A DNA stretch of 24,923 bases from DATHGT01 sp035317605 (GTDB lineage: Bacteria; Methylomirabilota; Methylomirabilia; Rokubacteriales; CSP1-6). Position numbers and translations under genes: made by a program. Every line of letters begins with the position of its first letter. The first letter of the stretch is position 1. Of this stretch, positions 8,234-14,990 are shown piece after piece. The notes below the pieces were generated by a model. It saw only the letters and a program-made list of their open reading frames with translations. It made no database searches and was not told the DNA's origin. The stretch covers positions 1 through 24,923 of the forward strand of contig DATHGT010000312.1 of assembly GCA_035317605.1 (NCBI GenBank). The letters run 5' to 3'.

Positions 8234-8692
8234 TCAAAACCTCTGCGCGCTCGTGGCGATCCTGTCCTGGAGCTTCATCAGGCCGTCGATGACGCTCTCG
8301 GGCCGGGGCGGGCAGCCAGGGATGTAGACGTCGACGGGGATGATCGTGTCGATGCCTTGCACGGTGGCGTAGTTGTCGTAGAACCCGCCCGTGCAGGTGC
8401 ACACGCCGAAGGCGACCACCCACTTCGGCTCCGTCATCTGGTCGTAGATGCGCTTGAGGACGGGAGCCATTTTGTGGCTGATGGTGCCCACGACGAAGAG
8501 AACATCAGCTTGGCGAGGAGAGAAACGAGGAAGGCCGGCGCCGAAGCGATCAATATCATAATGCGAGCACGCCGTGGCCATGTATTCCATCCCGCAGCAG
8601 GCCGTCACGAACGGGTACTGGAAGATGGAATACTTGCGGGCCCAGCCGATGGCGGCGTCGAGCTTGCCGGTGAAGAAGCCGCCTACTCCCAC
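8234..8692 (-). CDS. nuoB: NADH-quinone oxidoreductase subunit B (cluster N2)
   Basis: This 152-residue subunit carries the terminal [4Fe-4S] cluster N2 that reduces quinone. The tandem cysteines C32-C33 in TACCGMEYMATAC, then C98 and C127 (IPGCPPRPE), are the expected ligands. The usual xCAxSGG segment reads GVCTCTGG here, giving an extra cysteine (C100) next to the cluster region. The only sensible start is GTG at 8692, which overlaps the end of nuoA by 10 bases. The resulting N-terminus is short, but length is within the family range. Confidence 0.94.
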   Translation of the reverse strand: MGVGGFFTGKLDAAIGWARKYSIFQYPFVTACCGMEYMATACSHYDIDRFGAGLPRFSPRQADVLFVVGTISHKMAPVLKRIYDQMTEPKWVVAFGVCTCTGGFYDNYATVQGIDTIIPVDVYIPGCPPRPESVIDGLMKLQDRIATSAQRF

Positions 8693-9036
8693 TCGAGCCC
8701 TCCCTTGCGCCAGATGTAGAGGAAGCCGAGCATCAGGATGCCGAGGAACACGATCATCTCGACGAAGCCGAACCAGCCGAGCGAGCGGTAGAGCATCGCC
8801 CACGGCCAGATGAACAGCAGCTCGATGTCGATGATGATGAAGAAGATCGCGACCGTCGAGAACTTGATCGCGAAGTGGCCCTCCGAGACCGCGATGGGGT
8901 CCTTCCCGCACTCGAAGGGCATGGCCTTGACGGGCGTGAGCCGCCGCGGGGCCAGGAGAGCGGGGAGGCCGATCAGCGCGCCGGCCACGGCCGCCGCGAA
9001 GACGAACACCATCACGAGCGTCGAGTATTCGGTCAC
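8683..9036 (-). CDS. nuoA: NADH-quinone oxidoreductase subunit A
   Basis: This 117-residue protein has three transmembrane segments. The MPFECGKDP loop and the FAIKFSTVAIFFIIIDIELL helix with its acidic pair are diagnostic for NuoA. It is the first gene of the nuo set. The GTG start at 9036 overlaps the lipA stop codon as GTGA, so the lipoyl synthase gene and complex I are translationally coupled. Confidence 0.95.
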   Translation of the reverse strand: MTEYSTLVMVFVFAAAVAGALIGLPALLAPRRLTPVKAMPFECGKDPIAVSEGHFAIKFSTVAIFFIIIDIELLFIWPWAMLYRSLGWFGFVEMIVFLGILMLGFLYIWRKGGLEWE

Positions 9037-9926
9037 GCCTGCGCCTGTCTCTTGGCGTGGTACGAGCTGCGGACGAGCGGGCCGGACTCGACGTGGCGAA
9101 ATCCCAGCGCGCGGCCGACGGCGCCCAGCTCGGCGAATTCCTCCGGCCGGTAGTACTTGACCACCGGCAAGTGCGCCGGCGACGGCCTCAGATATTGGCC
9201 CAGCGTGAGGAGGTCGACGTCGACGGCGCGCAGGTCGCGCAGGGTCTCGATCAGCTCGTCCCGCGTTTCTCCCAGCCCCAGGATGATGCCGGACTTGGTC
9301 GTCAGCTCGGGCGCCGTCGCGCGCGCGTGACGGAACAGATCGAGCGTGCGGTCGTAGCGCCCGCCGTGACGGGCCAGCTTGTAGAGCCGGGGCACCGTCT
9401 CGGTGTTGTGATTGAGCACGTCCGGCCCCGCGGCGATCACCAAGTCGAGCGCGCTCGCGCGGCCCTGAAAGTCGGGAATGAGCGTTTCCAGGCGGCACCG
9501 CGGGGCCTGGGCGCGCACGGCGCGGATGGTCGCCGCCCAGTGGGCGGCGCCGCCGTCGGCGAGGTCGTCACGATTGACCGACGTGATCACCACGTAGTCG
9601 AGACCGAGATCGGCCACCGCGCGCCCGATCCGCTCGGGTTCCTCGCGGTCTTCCCACACCGGACGTCCGTGGGCGATGGCGCAGTAGCCGCAGTTGCGGG
9701 TGCACACGTCGCCCAGGATCATGAAGGTCGCGGTGGCGTCCTGCCAGCACTCGCCGATGTTGGGACAGCGCGCTTCCTCGCAGACCGTGTGGAGGTTCCG
9801 CTCGCGCACGAGCCGGCGGAGTCGCAGGTAGTTCGGTCCGCCGGGAGCGCGCACCTTGAGCCACGCCGGCTTACGCCCATCCGGCACCGCGGCCGACTCG
9901 AGCAGTGGGAGTGACTGAACGGTCAA
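9033..9926 (-). CDS. lipA: Lipoyl synthase (radical SAM)
   Basis: The enzyme inserts two sulfur atoms into octanoyl groups on E2/GcvH proteins to make lipoyl cofactors. The auxiliary-cluster cysteines C49, C54 and C60 (CEEARCPNIGEC) and the radical SAM motif CTRNCGYC (C75, C79, C82) are visible. The C-terminal RSSYHA motif, whose serine ligates the auxiliary cluster in LipA, is also present. The best start is TTG at 9926, giving 297 residues and a usual N-terminus. It lacks a good ribosome binding site, and a GTG a little downstream (V14 of this numbering) is an alternative. The only visible promoter region for the lipA-nuo-pdhA transcript lies just upstream. Confidence 0.93.
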   Translation of the reverse strand: MTVQSLPLLESAAVPDGRKPAWLKVRAPGGPNYLRLRRLVRERNLHTVCEEARCPNIGECWQDATATFMILGDVCTRNCGYCAIAHGRPVWEDREEPERIGRAVADLGLDYVVITSVNRDDLADGGAAHWAATIRAVRAQAPRCRLETLIPDFQGRASALDLVIAAGPDVLNHNTETVPRLYKLARHGGRYDRTLDLFRHARATAPELTTKSGIILGLGETRDELIETLRDLRAVDVDLLTLGQYLRPSPAHLPVVKYYRPEEFAELGAVGRALGFRHVESGPLVRSSYHAKRQAQA

Positions 9927-9935
9927 AACTTTTTC

Positions 9936-9941
9936 ATTATG
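9936..9941 (-). promoter_or_regulatory. Possible -10 box for the lipA-nuo-pdhA operon
   Basis: The minus strand reads CATAAT here, one change from TATAAT, in the 110-base divergent spacer. No convincing -35 box lies 16-18 bases upstream. If used, transcription would begin only a few bases before the TTG proposed as the lipA start, implying a nearly leaderless mRNA. Confidence 0.35.
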
Positions 9942-9996
9942 CCACGATCGTTCGAGGCCACCCAGAGCGCGCGACGGTGTATCGTTTCCGAAACAG

Positions 9997-10012
9997 CCGG
10001 CGCGCGCGCCGG
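9997..10012. repeat. Perfect 16-base palindrome in the divergent lipA/HhH spacer
   Basis: CCGGCGCGCGCGCCGG is self-complementary over its full length and sits 25 bases before the HhH gene start, in the 5' region of that gene and upstream of lipA. It could be an operator or a hairpin. In such GC-rich DNA, chance is also possible. Confidence 0.4.
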
Positions 10013-10036
10013 TGACAACGATCGATGGAGGAACGC

Positions 10037-10372
10037 ATGGCTCGAGTCCTGGCCCTGGTGATCGCACTGTTGTTCGCCGTCGGCGCCGTCCTGCCTGCCC
10101 ACGCCCTCGCGCAGTCCACGCCCGCGAAGGCCGAGAAAGCCGACGCCAAGCCCGCGAAGGGCGGCGACAAGAAGCACGCGCTGCTCGACATCAACACCGC
10201 CCCGGCCTCCGAGCTGGAGACGCTTCCGGGCATCGGCGAGGCCTACTCGAAGAAGATCGTCGAGAACCGGCCCTACAAGCGCAAGGACGAGCTGGTGAAG
10301 AAGAAGATCGTCCCGCAGGCGACCTACGACAAGGTCAAGGACCACATCATCGCCAAGCAGGGCACGAAATAG
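10037..10372 (+). CDS. Secreted helix-hairpin-helix protein, ComEA-like
   Basis: This 111-residue protein is predicted to be exported. It has a signal peptide or membrane anchor (MARVLALVIALLFAVGAVLP) ending near AHALAQ, then a lysine/alanine-rich linker (about 27-50). A single helix-hairpin-helix domain follows: DINTAPASELETLPGIGEAY and then KKIVENRPYKRKDEL. This domain type binds DNA non-specifically and is the hallmark of ComEA, the periplasmic DNA receptor in natural transformation. Many such small proteins have no tested role. The ATG at 10037 is preferred over the ATG at 10025 because GGAGG at 10027-10031 overlaps the earlier codon and is well spaced from the later one. It diverges from lipA. 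Confidence 0.85.
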   Translation: MARVLALVIALLFAVGAVLPAHALAQSTPAKAEKADAKPAKGGDKKHALLDINTAPASELETLPGIGEAYSKKIVENRPYKRKDELVKKKIVPQATYDKVKDHIIAKQGTK

Positions 10373-10443
10373 CGGAACTCCCTGGCAACGAAGTTGCTCC
10401 TCCCTGAGATACAGAATCGACACGCCGTTGATGGGAGGACCAT

Positions 10444-10737
10444 ATGGGCAGAGCCACGTCCCTGCGCAAGGGTTCAGTCGTCGCCGCGATCGCCGTGCTC
10501 GGCGCCACGCTGCTCGCCGGATGCAGTTCCCGAACGACAGTCATGCCGGCGGCGAGCCCCCCGACGACCGCGACGACGATCGTGGTCACGGCGCCCGCCA
10601 ACCCACGCATCGTCAACTATCCCAGCGGCCGCTACGAACTCTACGGCGACGGCATGAGCACCCCGTACTACTGGGTCTGGATCCCGGCCGGAGCGACTCT
10701 GCCCGCGCCACCGCCGCCGCCCAGCGTTATCAGGTAA
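10444..10737 (+). CDS. Small lipoprotein of unknown function
   Basis: The 97-residue product has a lipoprotein signal peptide with lipobox LLAGC (C27). A Ser/Thr/Pro/Ala-rich linker follows, then a short conserved-looking region NPRIVNYPSGRYELYGDG ... PYYWVWIPAGA and a proline run at the end. GGGAGG precedes the ATG at proper spacing. It lies 71 bases after the HhH gene on the same strand and may share its transcript. The YPSGRYELYGDG-type segment resembles small uncharacterised lipoproteins; I do not recognise a function. Confidence 0.8.
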   Translation: MGRATSLRKGSVVAAIAVLGATLLAGCSSRTTVMPAASPPTTATTIVVTAPANPRIVNYPSGRYELYGDGMSTPYYWVWIPAGATLPAPPPPPSVIR

Positions 10738-10765
10738 CTTCCGCGCGACCGTCGTGATGGACCAA

Positions 10766-10788
10766 GGGGAACCAGCGACTGGTTCCCC
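10766..10788 (+). terminator. Hairpin after the lipoprotein gene, probable terminator
   Basis: A perfect 10-base-pair stem (GGGGAACCAG / CTGGTTCCCC) with a 3-base CGA loop begins 29 bases after the lipoprotein stop. It is followed by CCAAACCCTCTTT rather than a clean T run. It is also the first hairpin of repeat copy 1. Confidence 0.6.
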
Positions 10789-10817
10789 CCAAACCCTCTT
10801 TGGGCGCTGCGCGCGCC
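10766..10817 (+). repeat. Two-hairpin dispersed repeat, copy 1
   Basis: Order: G-run/C-run hairpin (10766-10788), CCAAACCC spacer, then a GGCGC/GCGCC hairpin (10803-10817) followed by TC. The same order is seen at 10995-10930 (minus) and 24489-24555 (plus). This copy is the most divergent of the three in its second hairpin. Confidence 0.5.
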
Positions 10818-10857
10818 TCCGAAACTACGAAAAGAAGCACGCACACATGCAACGCCC

Positions 10858-10878
10858 GAAGCGCGAAGCCTGAAGCGC
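10858..10878 (+). repeat. Three tandem 7-base units in the intergenic spacer
   Basis: GAAGCGC, GAAGCCT and GAAGCGC lie head to tail. They are in the 110-base segment between the two convergent hairpin repeats. The rest of that segment is purine-rich on the plus strand, and I see no gene in it. Confidence 0.45.
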
Positions 10879-10929
10879 AACGAGTGAAGAAGAGTCGAGG
10901 ACGCCGCGCAGGCTAGGGCGTGACCGAGG

Positions 10930-10995
10930 CGCGCCACGGCTCCGCCGGGGCGTGACGAGCCTGCCAGGGGGTTTGGGGGTGCGTCTCGCACCCCC
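10930..10995 (-). repeat. Two-hairpin dispersed repeat, copy 2
   Basis: Read on the minus strand: hairpin 1 is GGGGGTGCG-AGA-CGCACCCCC (10995-10975). Then come AAACCCCC and a second hairpin (10954-10930) with an inner CGGC-GGA-GCCG stem, a C/T mismatch and an outer stem of about six pairs. The inner stem and the mismatch at the same position match copy 3. Confidence 0.6.
10975..10995 (-). terminator. Hairpin after tRNA-Leu, probable terminator
   Basis: A perfect 9-base-pair stem with a 3-base loop starts 14 bases after the tRNA 3' end in the direction of transcription. It is followed by AAACCCCC, not by a T run, so termination efficiency is uncertain. It forms the first hairpin of repeat copy 2. 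Confidence 0.55.
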
Positions 10996-11009
10996 ATGAT
11001 GGTTGGTCC

Positions 11010-11091
<82 letters not shown>

Positions 11092-11110
11092 CCGAGCGAG
11101 ATGAGAGCGA

Positions 11111-11138
11111 AGTATACCTCAGCCGCGTGAGGCGGCAA
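11111..11138 (-). promoter_or_regulatory. Probable promoter of tRNA-Leu
   Basis: On the minus strand TTGCCG (11138-11133) and TATACT (11116-11111) are separated by 16 bases, close to the sigma-70 consensus. The -10 box is 19 bases before the tRNA 5' end. The promoter overlaps the last codons and stop of oppC, so the tRNA need not depend on read-through. Confidence 0.6.
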
Positions 11139-11976
11139 GCCGACGGGACTGGCGCAGACGGGGATCGAGCGCGTCGCGGATACCCTCGCCGAGCAGGTTG
11201 TACGAGAGCACGGTGATCAGGATCGCCAGCCCCGGATAGAACGACAGCCACCACGCGATCTCGATCGCGTCCTTGCCCTCGTTGAGGATGTTGCCCCACG
11301 TCGCGAACGGGGGCTGCACGCCCAATCCGAGGAACGAGAGCCCCGACTCGGTGAGAATCGCCGCGGGTACGCCGAGCGTCATCGCGACCAGGACCGGCGC
11401 CATCGCGTTGGGCAAGATGTGCCGCCACACCACGCGGAACCCGGCGGCGCCCACGGCCTGCGACCACAGCACGAATTCGCGCTCCTTGAGGGCGAGGAAC
11501 TCGCCGCGCACGAGCCGGGTCACGCCCATCCAGCCCGTGAGACCGATGACCGCCATGATCGTCCAGATCGACGGTCGCAGGAAGGCCAGCACGGCCAGCA
11601 GCAGGAAGAACCGGGGAAACACCAGCATGAGGTCGACGAGCCGCATGATGGTCGCGTCGACCAGGCCGCCGCGGTAGCCGGCCACCGCGCCGAGCACGAT
11701 GCCGATCGCGGCCGCGATGCCGACCGAGACGAACCCGACCGCGAGCGAGACGCGCGATCCGTAGAGCATGCGCGAGAGCACGTCGCGGCCGAGCTGATCG
11801 GTCCCCAGCGGGTGCTTCGCGGAGGGCGCGCCGAGCATGTTGTGCACGTCGGGTCGGTGCGGGTCGGCCGGCGCGAGCACCGGGGCGAGCAGCGCGAGCA
11901 GGACGAGCACCAGCACGACCGCGCCCCCGGCGACGGCCAGCCGGTTCTTGGCGAAGGCCTGCCAGAAATGCTTCAC
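11119..11976 (-). CDS. ABC transporter permease, peptide/nickel family (OppC/DppC-like)
   Basis: This 285-residue inner-membrane permease pairs with the OppB-like protein upstream. The N-terminal transmembrane segment (about 15-35), the HPLGTDQLGRDVLSRMLYGSR region and the family loop AVGAAGFRVVWRHILPN (the EAA-type loop that contacts the ATPase) are present. FLGLGVQPPFATWGNIL is also typical of DppC/OppC. The start is GTG at 11976, 4 bases after oppB. No ATPase gene follows, because the next element is tRNA-Leu. Confidence 0.92.
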   Translation of the reverse strand: MKHFWQAFAKNRLAVAGGAVVLVLVLLALLAPVLAPADPHRPDVHNMLGAPSAKHPLGTDQLGRDVLSRMLYGSRVSLAVGFVSVGIAAAIGIVLGAVAGYRGGLVDATIMRLVDLMLVFPRFFLLLAVLAFLRPSIWTIMAVIGLTGWMGVTRLVRGEFLALKEREFVLWSQAVGAAGFRVVWRHILPNAMAPVLVAMTLGVPAAILTESGLSFLGLGVQPPFATWGNILNEGKDAIEIAWWLSFYPGLAILITVLSYNLLGEGIRDALDPRLRQSRRLAASRG

Positions 11977-11980
11977 CGGG

Positions 11981-12973
11981 TCACCGGCGTCCCCGTCCGC
12001 CCAGACGGATGCGGGGATCGACGAGACCGTAGGCGACGTCGGCCAGGAGGTTGGCGACCAGGGTCAGCACGGCCACGACTACCAGGTTGCCCATGATGAC
12101 CGGATAGTCGCGCTCGAAGACGGCCTGGACCATGAGCTGGCCCATGCCGGGGATCGCGAAGATCGACTCGACGATGACGCTGCCCCCGATGAGTCCGGGC
12201 AGCGAGAGCCCGAGGATGGTCACCAGAGGCAGCATCGCGTTGCGCAGGGCGTGCTTGCCGATCACCACCCGCTCGCTGAGTCCCTTGGCCCGCGCGGACT
12301 GGATGTAGTCCTGGCGGATGACCTCCAGCATGCTCTGCCGCATGTAGCGGGAAAATCCCGCCAGCCCCCCAAAGGTGGCGACCAGGATCGGCAGCACGAG
12401 GTGGCTCACGAAGTCCCAGTGCTGCCGCCAGCCCGACATGTATTCCCAGTTGAGCGAGCGCAGGCCCGAGATGGGCAGCCATCCCAGCTCGACCCCGAAC
12501 AGGATCATGAGCAGCAGGGCCAGCCAGAAGTCCGGGGTGGCGAACCCCACGAAGACGAAGACGGTGGTGACCTTGTCGAAGACGGAGTACTGGCGGGTCG
12601 CGCTGGCCATGCCGATGGGGATGGCGAGGGCCACGATGATCAGGAGCTCGACGATGTTCAGCATCAGCGTCACCGGCAGGCGCTCGCCGATCTTGTGCAG
12701 CACGGGGCGCCCGTCCGGCGCGAACGACCGGCCGAAGTCGAGGCGCGCGATCCGCCCCAGCCAGTTCCAGTACTGCACGGCGATGGGCTGATCCAGCCCG
12801 TACATCTCGCGCAGCAGCTGGCGGGCCTGGGCACTCGATTTGGTGTTCATGGTGCCGCCGGTGACGTCGACCGGCTCGCCGGGGGCGAGGTGGATCACCG
12901 CGAAGGAAATGAAGGTGATGCCGACGAGCAGGGGCAGGGCGAGGACGAGACGCCGGAGCGCGTACCAGAGCAT
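11981..12973 (-). CDS. ABC transporter permease, peptide/nickel family (OppB/DppB-like)
   Basis: This 330-residue permease has the standard N-terminus (YALRRLVLALPLLVGITFIS), a large periplasmic loop with FGRSFAPDGRPV, five further hydrophobic segments and the loop YIQSARAKGLSERVVIGKHA for ATPase docking. The C-terminal part FAIPGMGQLMVQAVFERDYP is characteristic. The ATG at 12973 is 26 bases after oppA. Substrate (peptides, nickel, sugars or others) cannot be told from sequence. Confidence 0.92.
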   Translation of the reverse strand: MLWYALRRLVLALPLLVGITFISFAVIHLAPGEPVDVTGGTMNTKSSAQARQLLREMYGLDQPIAVQYWNWLGRIARLDFGRSFAPDGRPVLHKIGERLPVTLMLNIVELLIIVALAIPIGMASATRQYSVFDKVTTVFVFVGFATPDFWLALLLMILFGVELGWLPISGLRSLNWEYMSGWRQHWDFVSHLVLPILVATFGGLAGFSRYMRQSMLEVIRQDYIQSARAKGLSERVVIGKHALRNAMLPLVTILGLSLPGLIGGSVIVESIFAIPGMGQLMVQAVFERDYPVIMGNLVVVAVLTLVANLLADVAYGLVDPRIRLGGRGRR

Positions 12974-12999
12974 GCGTCAGGTCAGCCGTCCATGCGCGG

Positions 13000-14643
13000 T
13001 CACTCCGACATGTAGAGCTGGAGCTGCTTGGGCACGTACCATTCGTACATGTTGTAGTCGATGCCGATCGGGCCGGGCACGATCCCTTGCACCCGCGCGG
13101 CCACCGCCGGCATGGTATCGCGGAAGTACAGGAAGACGAGCGGCTGCTCCTCGGCGAAGATCTCCTGCAACCGATCGTAGACTCGCTTGCGCTCGCTCTG
13201 GCGGCAGGTCCGGCGGCCCCGCTCCAGCAGCCCGTCGACCTCGGGGTTCTTGTACGAGACGAAGTTGAACTCGTCGGGCCCCGTCTGCGAGGAGTGCCAG
13301 ATGCTGTACTGATCCGGGTCGAGGCCCGTGCTCCAGGCCATGGCGGCCGCCGCGAAGCGGTGCTTCTTGATGTGCTCCTTCAGGAGCGCCGCCCACTCCA
13401 GCACGCGGAGCTCGACGCCCACCCCGACATCGCGAAGCTGCGACTGGATGATCTCGGCGATCTTCTTGCCCTCGTCGCTGCCCTGGCTGATCAGCAGCTC
13501 GAACGTGAACGGCTGTCCGTCCTTGACGAGCAACCCCTCGGCGTTCTTGGTCGTCCACCCGGCCTCGGCGAGCAGCTTGCGGGCGCGGGCCGGATCGTAG
13601 GGATACGTGCGGACGTTGGGGTTGTAGACCCAGGTGCCGTGCTTGTACGGTCCCGTCGCCTCGCGGGCCATGCCGAACCGAACCCCTTCGATCAGGTCGC
13701 GCTTGTTGATGGCGTGGGCGAAGGCCTGACGGACGCGCTTGTCGGCGAAGCGACGGTCGGTGTGATTGAGACCGAGGTAGTTGTACACCTTGTCGGCGTA
13801 GCGGAATTTGTTGTAGGCGCTCTTGAAGGCCGGGTAGTCGGTCTGCCGCTGGTACTGGAGCGCGGTCAGATCCGCCTGATCGATGCCCTTCGCCTTCAGC
13901 TCGAGGAATATCGTGGCCTGGCTGGGGATGATCCGGTACACGATCCGCGAGATGTAGGGACGGCCCGCGTAGTAGTCGGGATTGGCGACCAGCACGATCT
14001 TCTCGCCGGCGCGGATCTCGTGAAACTTGTACGGCCCCGTGCCCACGGGAGTGGTGAAGTTCTGGGGCGCCTCCTTGAGCTTGCCGGCCAGCATGTACGA
14101 CTCCAGGAGGTGCTTGGGCAGCATGGACTGCCCCCAGATCATGAGGGCGTTCGCGTACGATGATTTATAGCGGACACGGACGGTGTAGGGGTCGAGGGCC
14201 TCCACCGAGGTGACGTCCTCGAAGTCGTCCTTGTAGGGGCTCGGCGTCTTGGGATGGGACATGAGCTGGTAGGTGAACACCACGTCGTCCGCGGTGAACG
14301 CGCGCCCGTCGTGCCAGCGCGCGTTCTTGCGGAGACGGAATGTCAGCTCGCGACAGTCGGCGGCGAGGTCCCACGACTCGGCGAGGTCGGGGACGATGTT
14401 GGTGTCCTTGTCGTGGGTGATGAGGCCGTTGTAGACCAGGGCCACCGCGTCGTGCGAGTACTTGTCGCCGACGATGTTCGGGATCAGCCCCGAGATGTTC
14501 GCGGCCAGGGCCCGGATGAGCGTGTCGCCGTACGCCCGGTCGCCGGTGGGCCGCGGGGCCGCGCTCACGGCGACGTCGTCGCGCCGGTCGGTGCAGCCGG
14601 CCAGCGCGGCGGCGAGCAGGAGGACGAGCAGGACGGCGCGCAC
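13000..14643 (-). CDS. ABC transporter substrate-binding lipoprotein, family 5 (OppA/DppA-like)
   Basis: This 547-residue lipoprotein has a short signal peptide and lipobox LAGC (C17), so the mature protein is membrane-anchored. The SBP family 5 features are AESWDLAADCRELTFRLRKN, ARWHDGRAFTADDVVFTYQL, TTPVGTGPYKF and RQAFAHAINKRDLIEGV. It delivers peptides or similar ligands to the two permeases downstream. The GTG start at 14643 shares its first base with the secG stop codon (TAGTG), and the longer open frame upstream runs through secG. It is unusual that the importer follows secG in the glycolytic operon. Confidence 0.93.
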   Translation of the reverse strand: MRAVLLVLLLAAALAGCTDRRDDVAVSAAPRPTGDRAYGDTLIRALAANISGLIPNIVGDKYSHDAVALVYNGLITHDKDTNIVPDLAESWDLAADCRELTFRLRKNARWHDGRAFTADDVVFTYQLMSHPKTPSPYKDDFEDVTSVEALDPYTVRVRYKSSYANALMIWGQSMLPKHLLESYMLAGKLKEAPQNFTTPVGTGPYKFHEIRAGEKIVLVANPDYYAGRPYISRIVYRIIPSQATIFLELKAKGIDQADLTALQYQRQTDYPAFKSAYNKFRYADKVYNYLGLNHTDRRFADKRVRQAFAHAINKRDLIEGVRFGMAREATGPYKHGTWVYNPNVRTYPYDPARARKLLAEAGWTTKNAEGLLVKDGQPFTFELLISQGSDEGKKIAEIIQSQLRDVGVGVELRVLEWAALLKEHIKKHRFAAAAMAWSTGLDPDQYSIWHSSQTGPDEFNFVSYKNPEVDGLLERGRRTCRQSERKRVYDRLQEIFAEEQPLVFLYFRDTMPAVAARVQGIVPGPIGIDYNMYEWYVPKQLQLYMSE

Positions 14644-14990
14644 TACTTCGCGGGAGCCGGCGCCGCCGGAGCGGCGGGCGCCGAAGGAGTCGCGGGGACC
14701 GCCTGAGTCGGGGGCGCGGGCGTGCTGATCGGGGCGGTTTCGCGAACCACCGATCCGCTGCGCTGGCCGCCCATCAGGGCGAGGCTGAAGGACGTGATGG
14801 TGAAGACCGCGGCCACCGCCGTGGTGATCTTGCCGAGCAGGGTCGGCGTGCCCATGGACCCGAAGACGGCCTGGCTGCCGGCACCGCCGAAGGCCGAACC
14901 GATGTCGGCGCCCTTGCCCGACTGGAGCAGGACCAGACCGATGATCGCGAAGCACGCGATCACGTGAAGGATCACCAGAGCGAGATGCAT
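14643..14990 (-). CDS. secG: Preprotein translocase subunit SecG
   Basis: This 115-residue protein has two transmembrane segments (about 2-20 and 55-75). The SecG loop ending in LQSGKGADIGSAFGGAGSQAVFGS is diagnostic. An Ala/Pro-rich tail follows. It assists SecYE in protein export. It sits after tpiA, a common place for secG. The ATG at 14990 overlaps the tpiA stop (TGATG). Confidence 0.95.
   Translation of the reverse strand: MHLALVILHVIACFAIIGLVLLQSGKGADIGSAFGGAGSQAVFGSMGTPTLLGKITTAVAAVFTITSFSLALMGGQRSGSVVRETAPISTPAPPTQAVPATPSAPAAPAAPAPAK

Noticed and set aside
3338..8292. Long plus-strand open frames opposite nuoB-nuoG (for example 3338-4984 and 6601-8292)
   Set aside because: They are antisense to strongly conserved complex I genes. 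Their translations are Arg/His/Asp/Val-rich low-complexity sequence, typical of GC-rich shadow frames, with no recognisable domain.
10025..10036. Earlier ATG for the helix-hairpin-helix protein
   Set aside because: The codon overlaps the GGAGG ribosome binding site that serves the ATG at 10037, and the later start gives a normal signal peptide.
9942..10036. Riboswitch or lipoate-responsive element in the lipA/HhH divergent region
   Set aside because: Apart from the palindrome and a weak -10 box, I see no known riboswitch core or conserved operator.
10818..10929. CRISPR-like or other array in the purine-rich spacer
   Set aside because: Only three 7-base units are repeated; there are no spaced direct repeats of suitable length.
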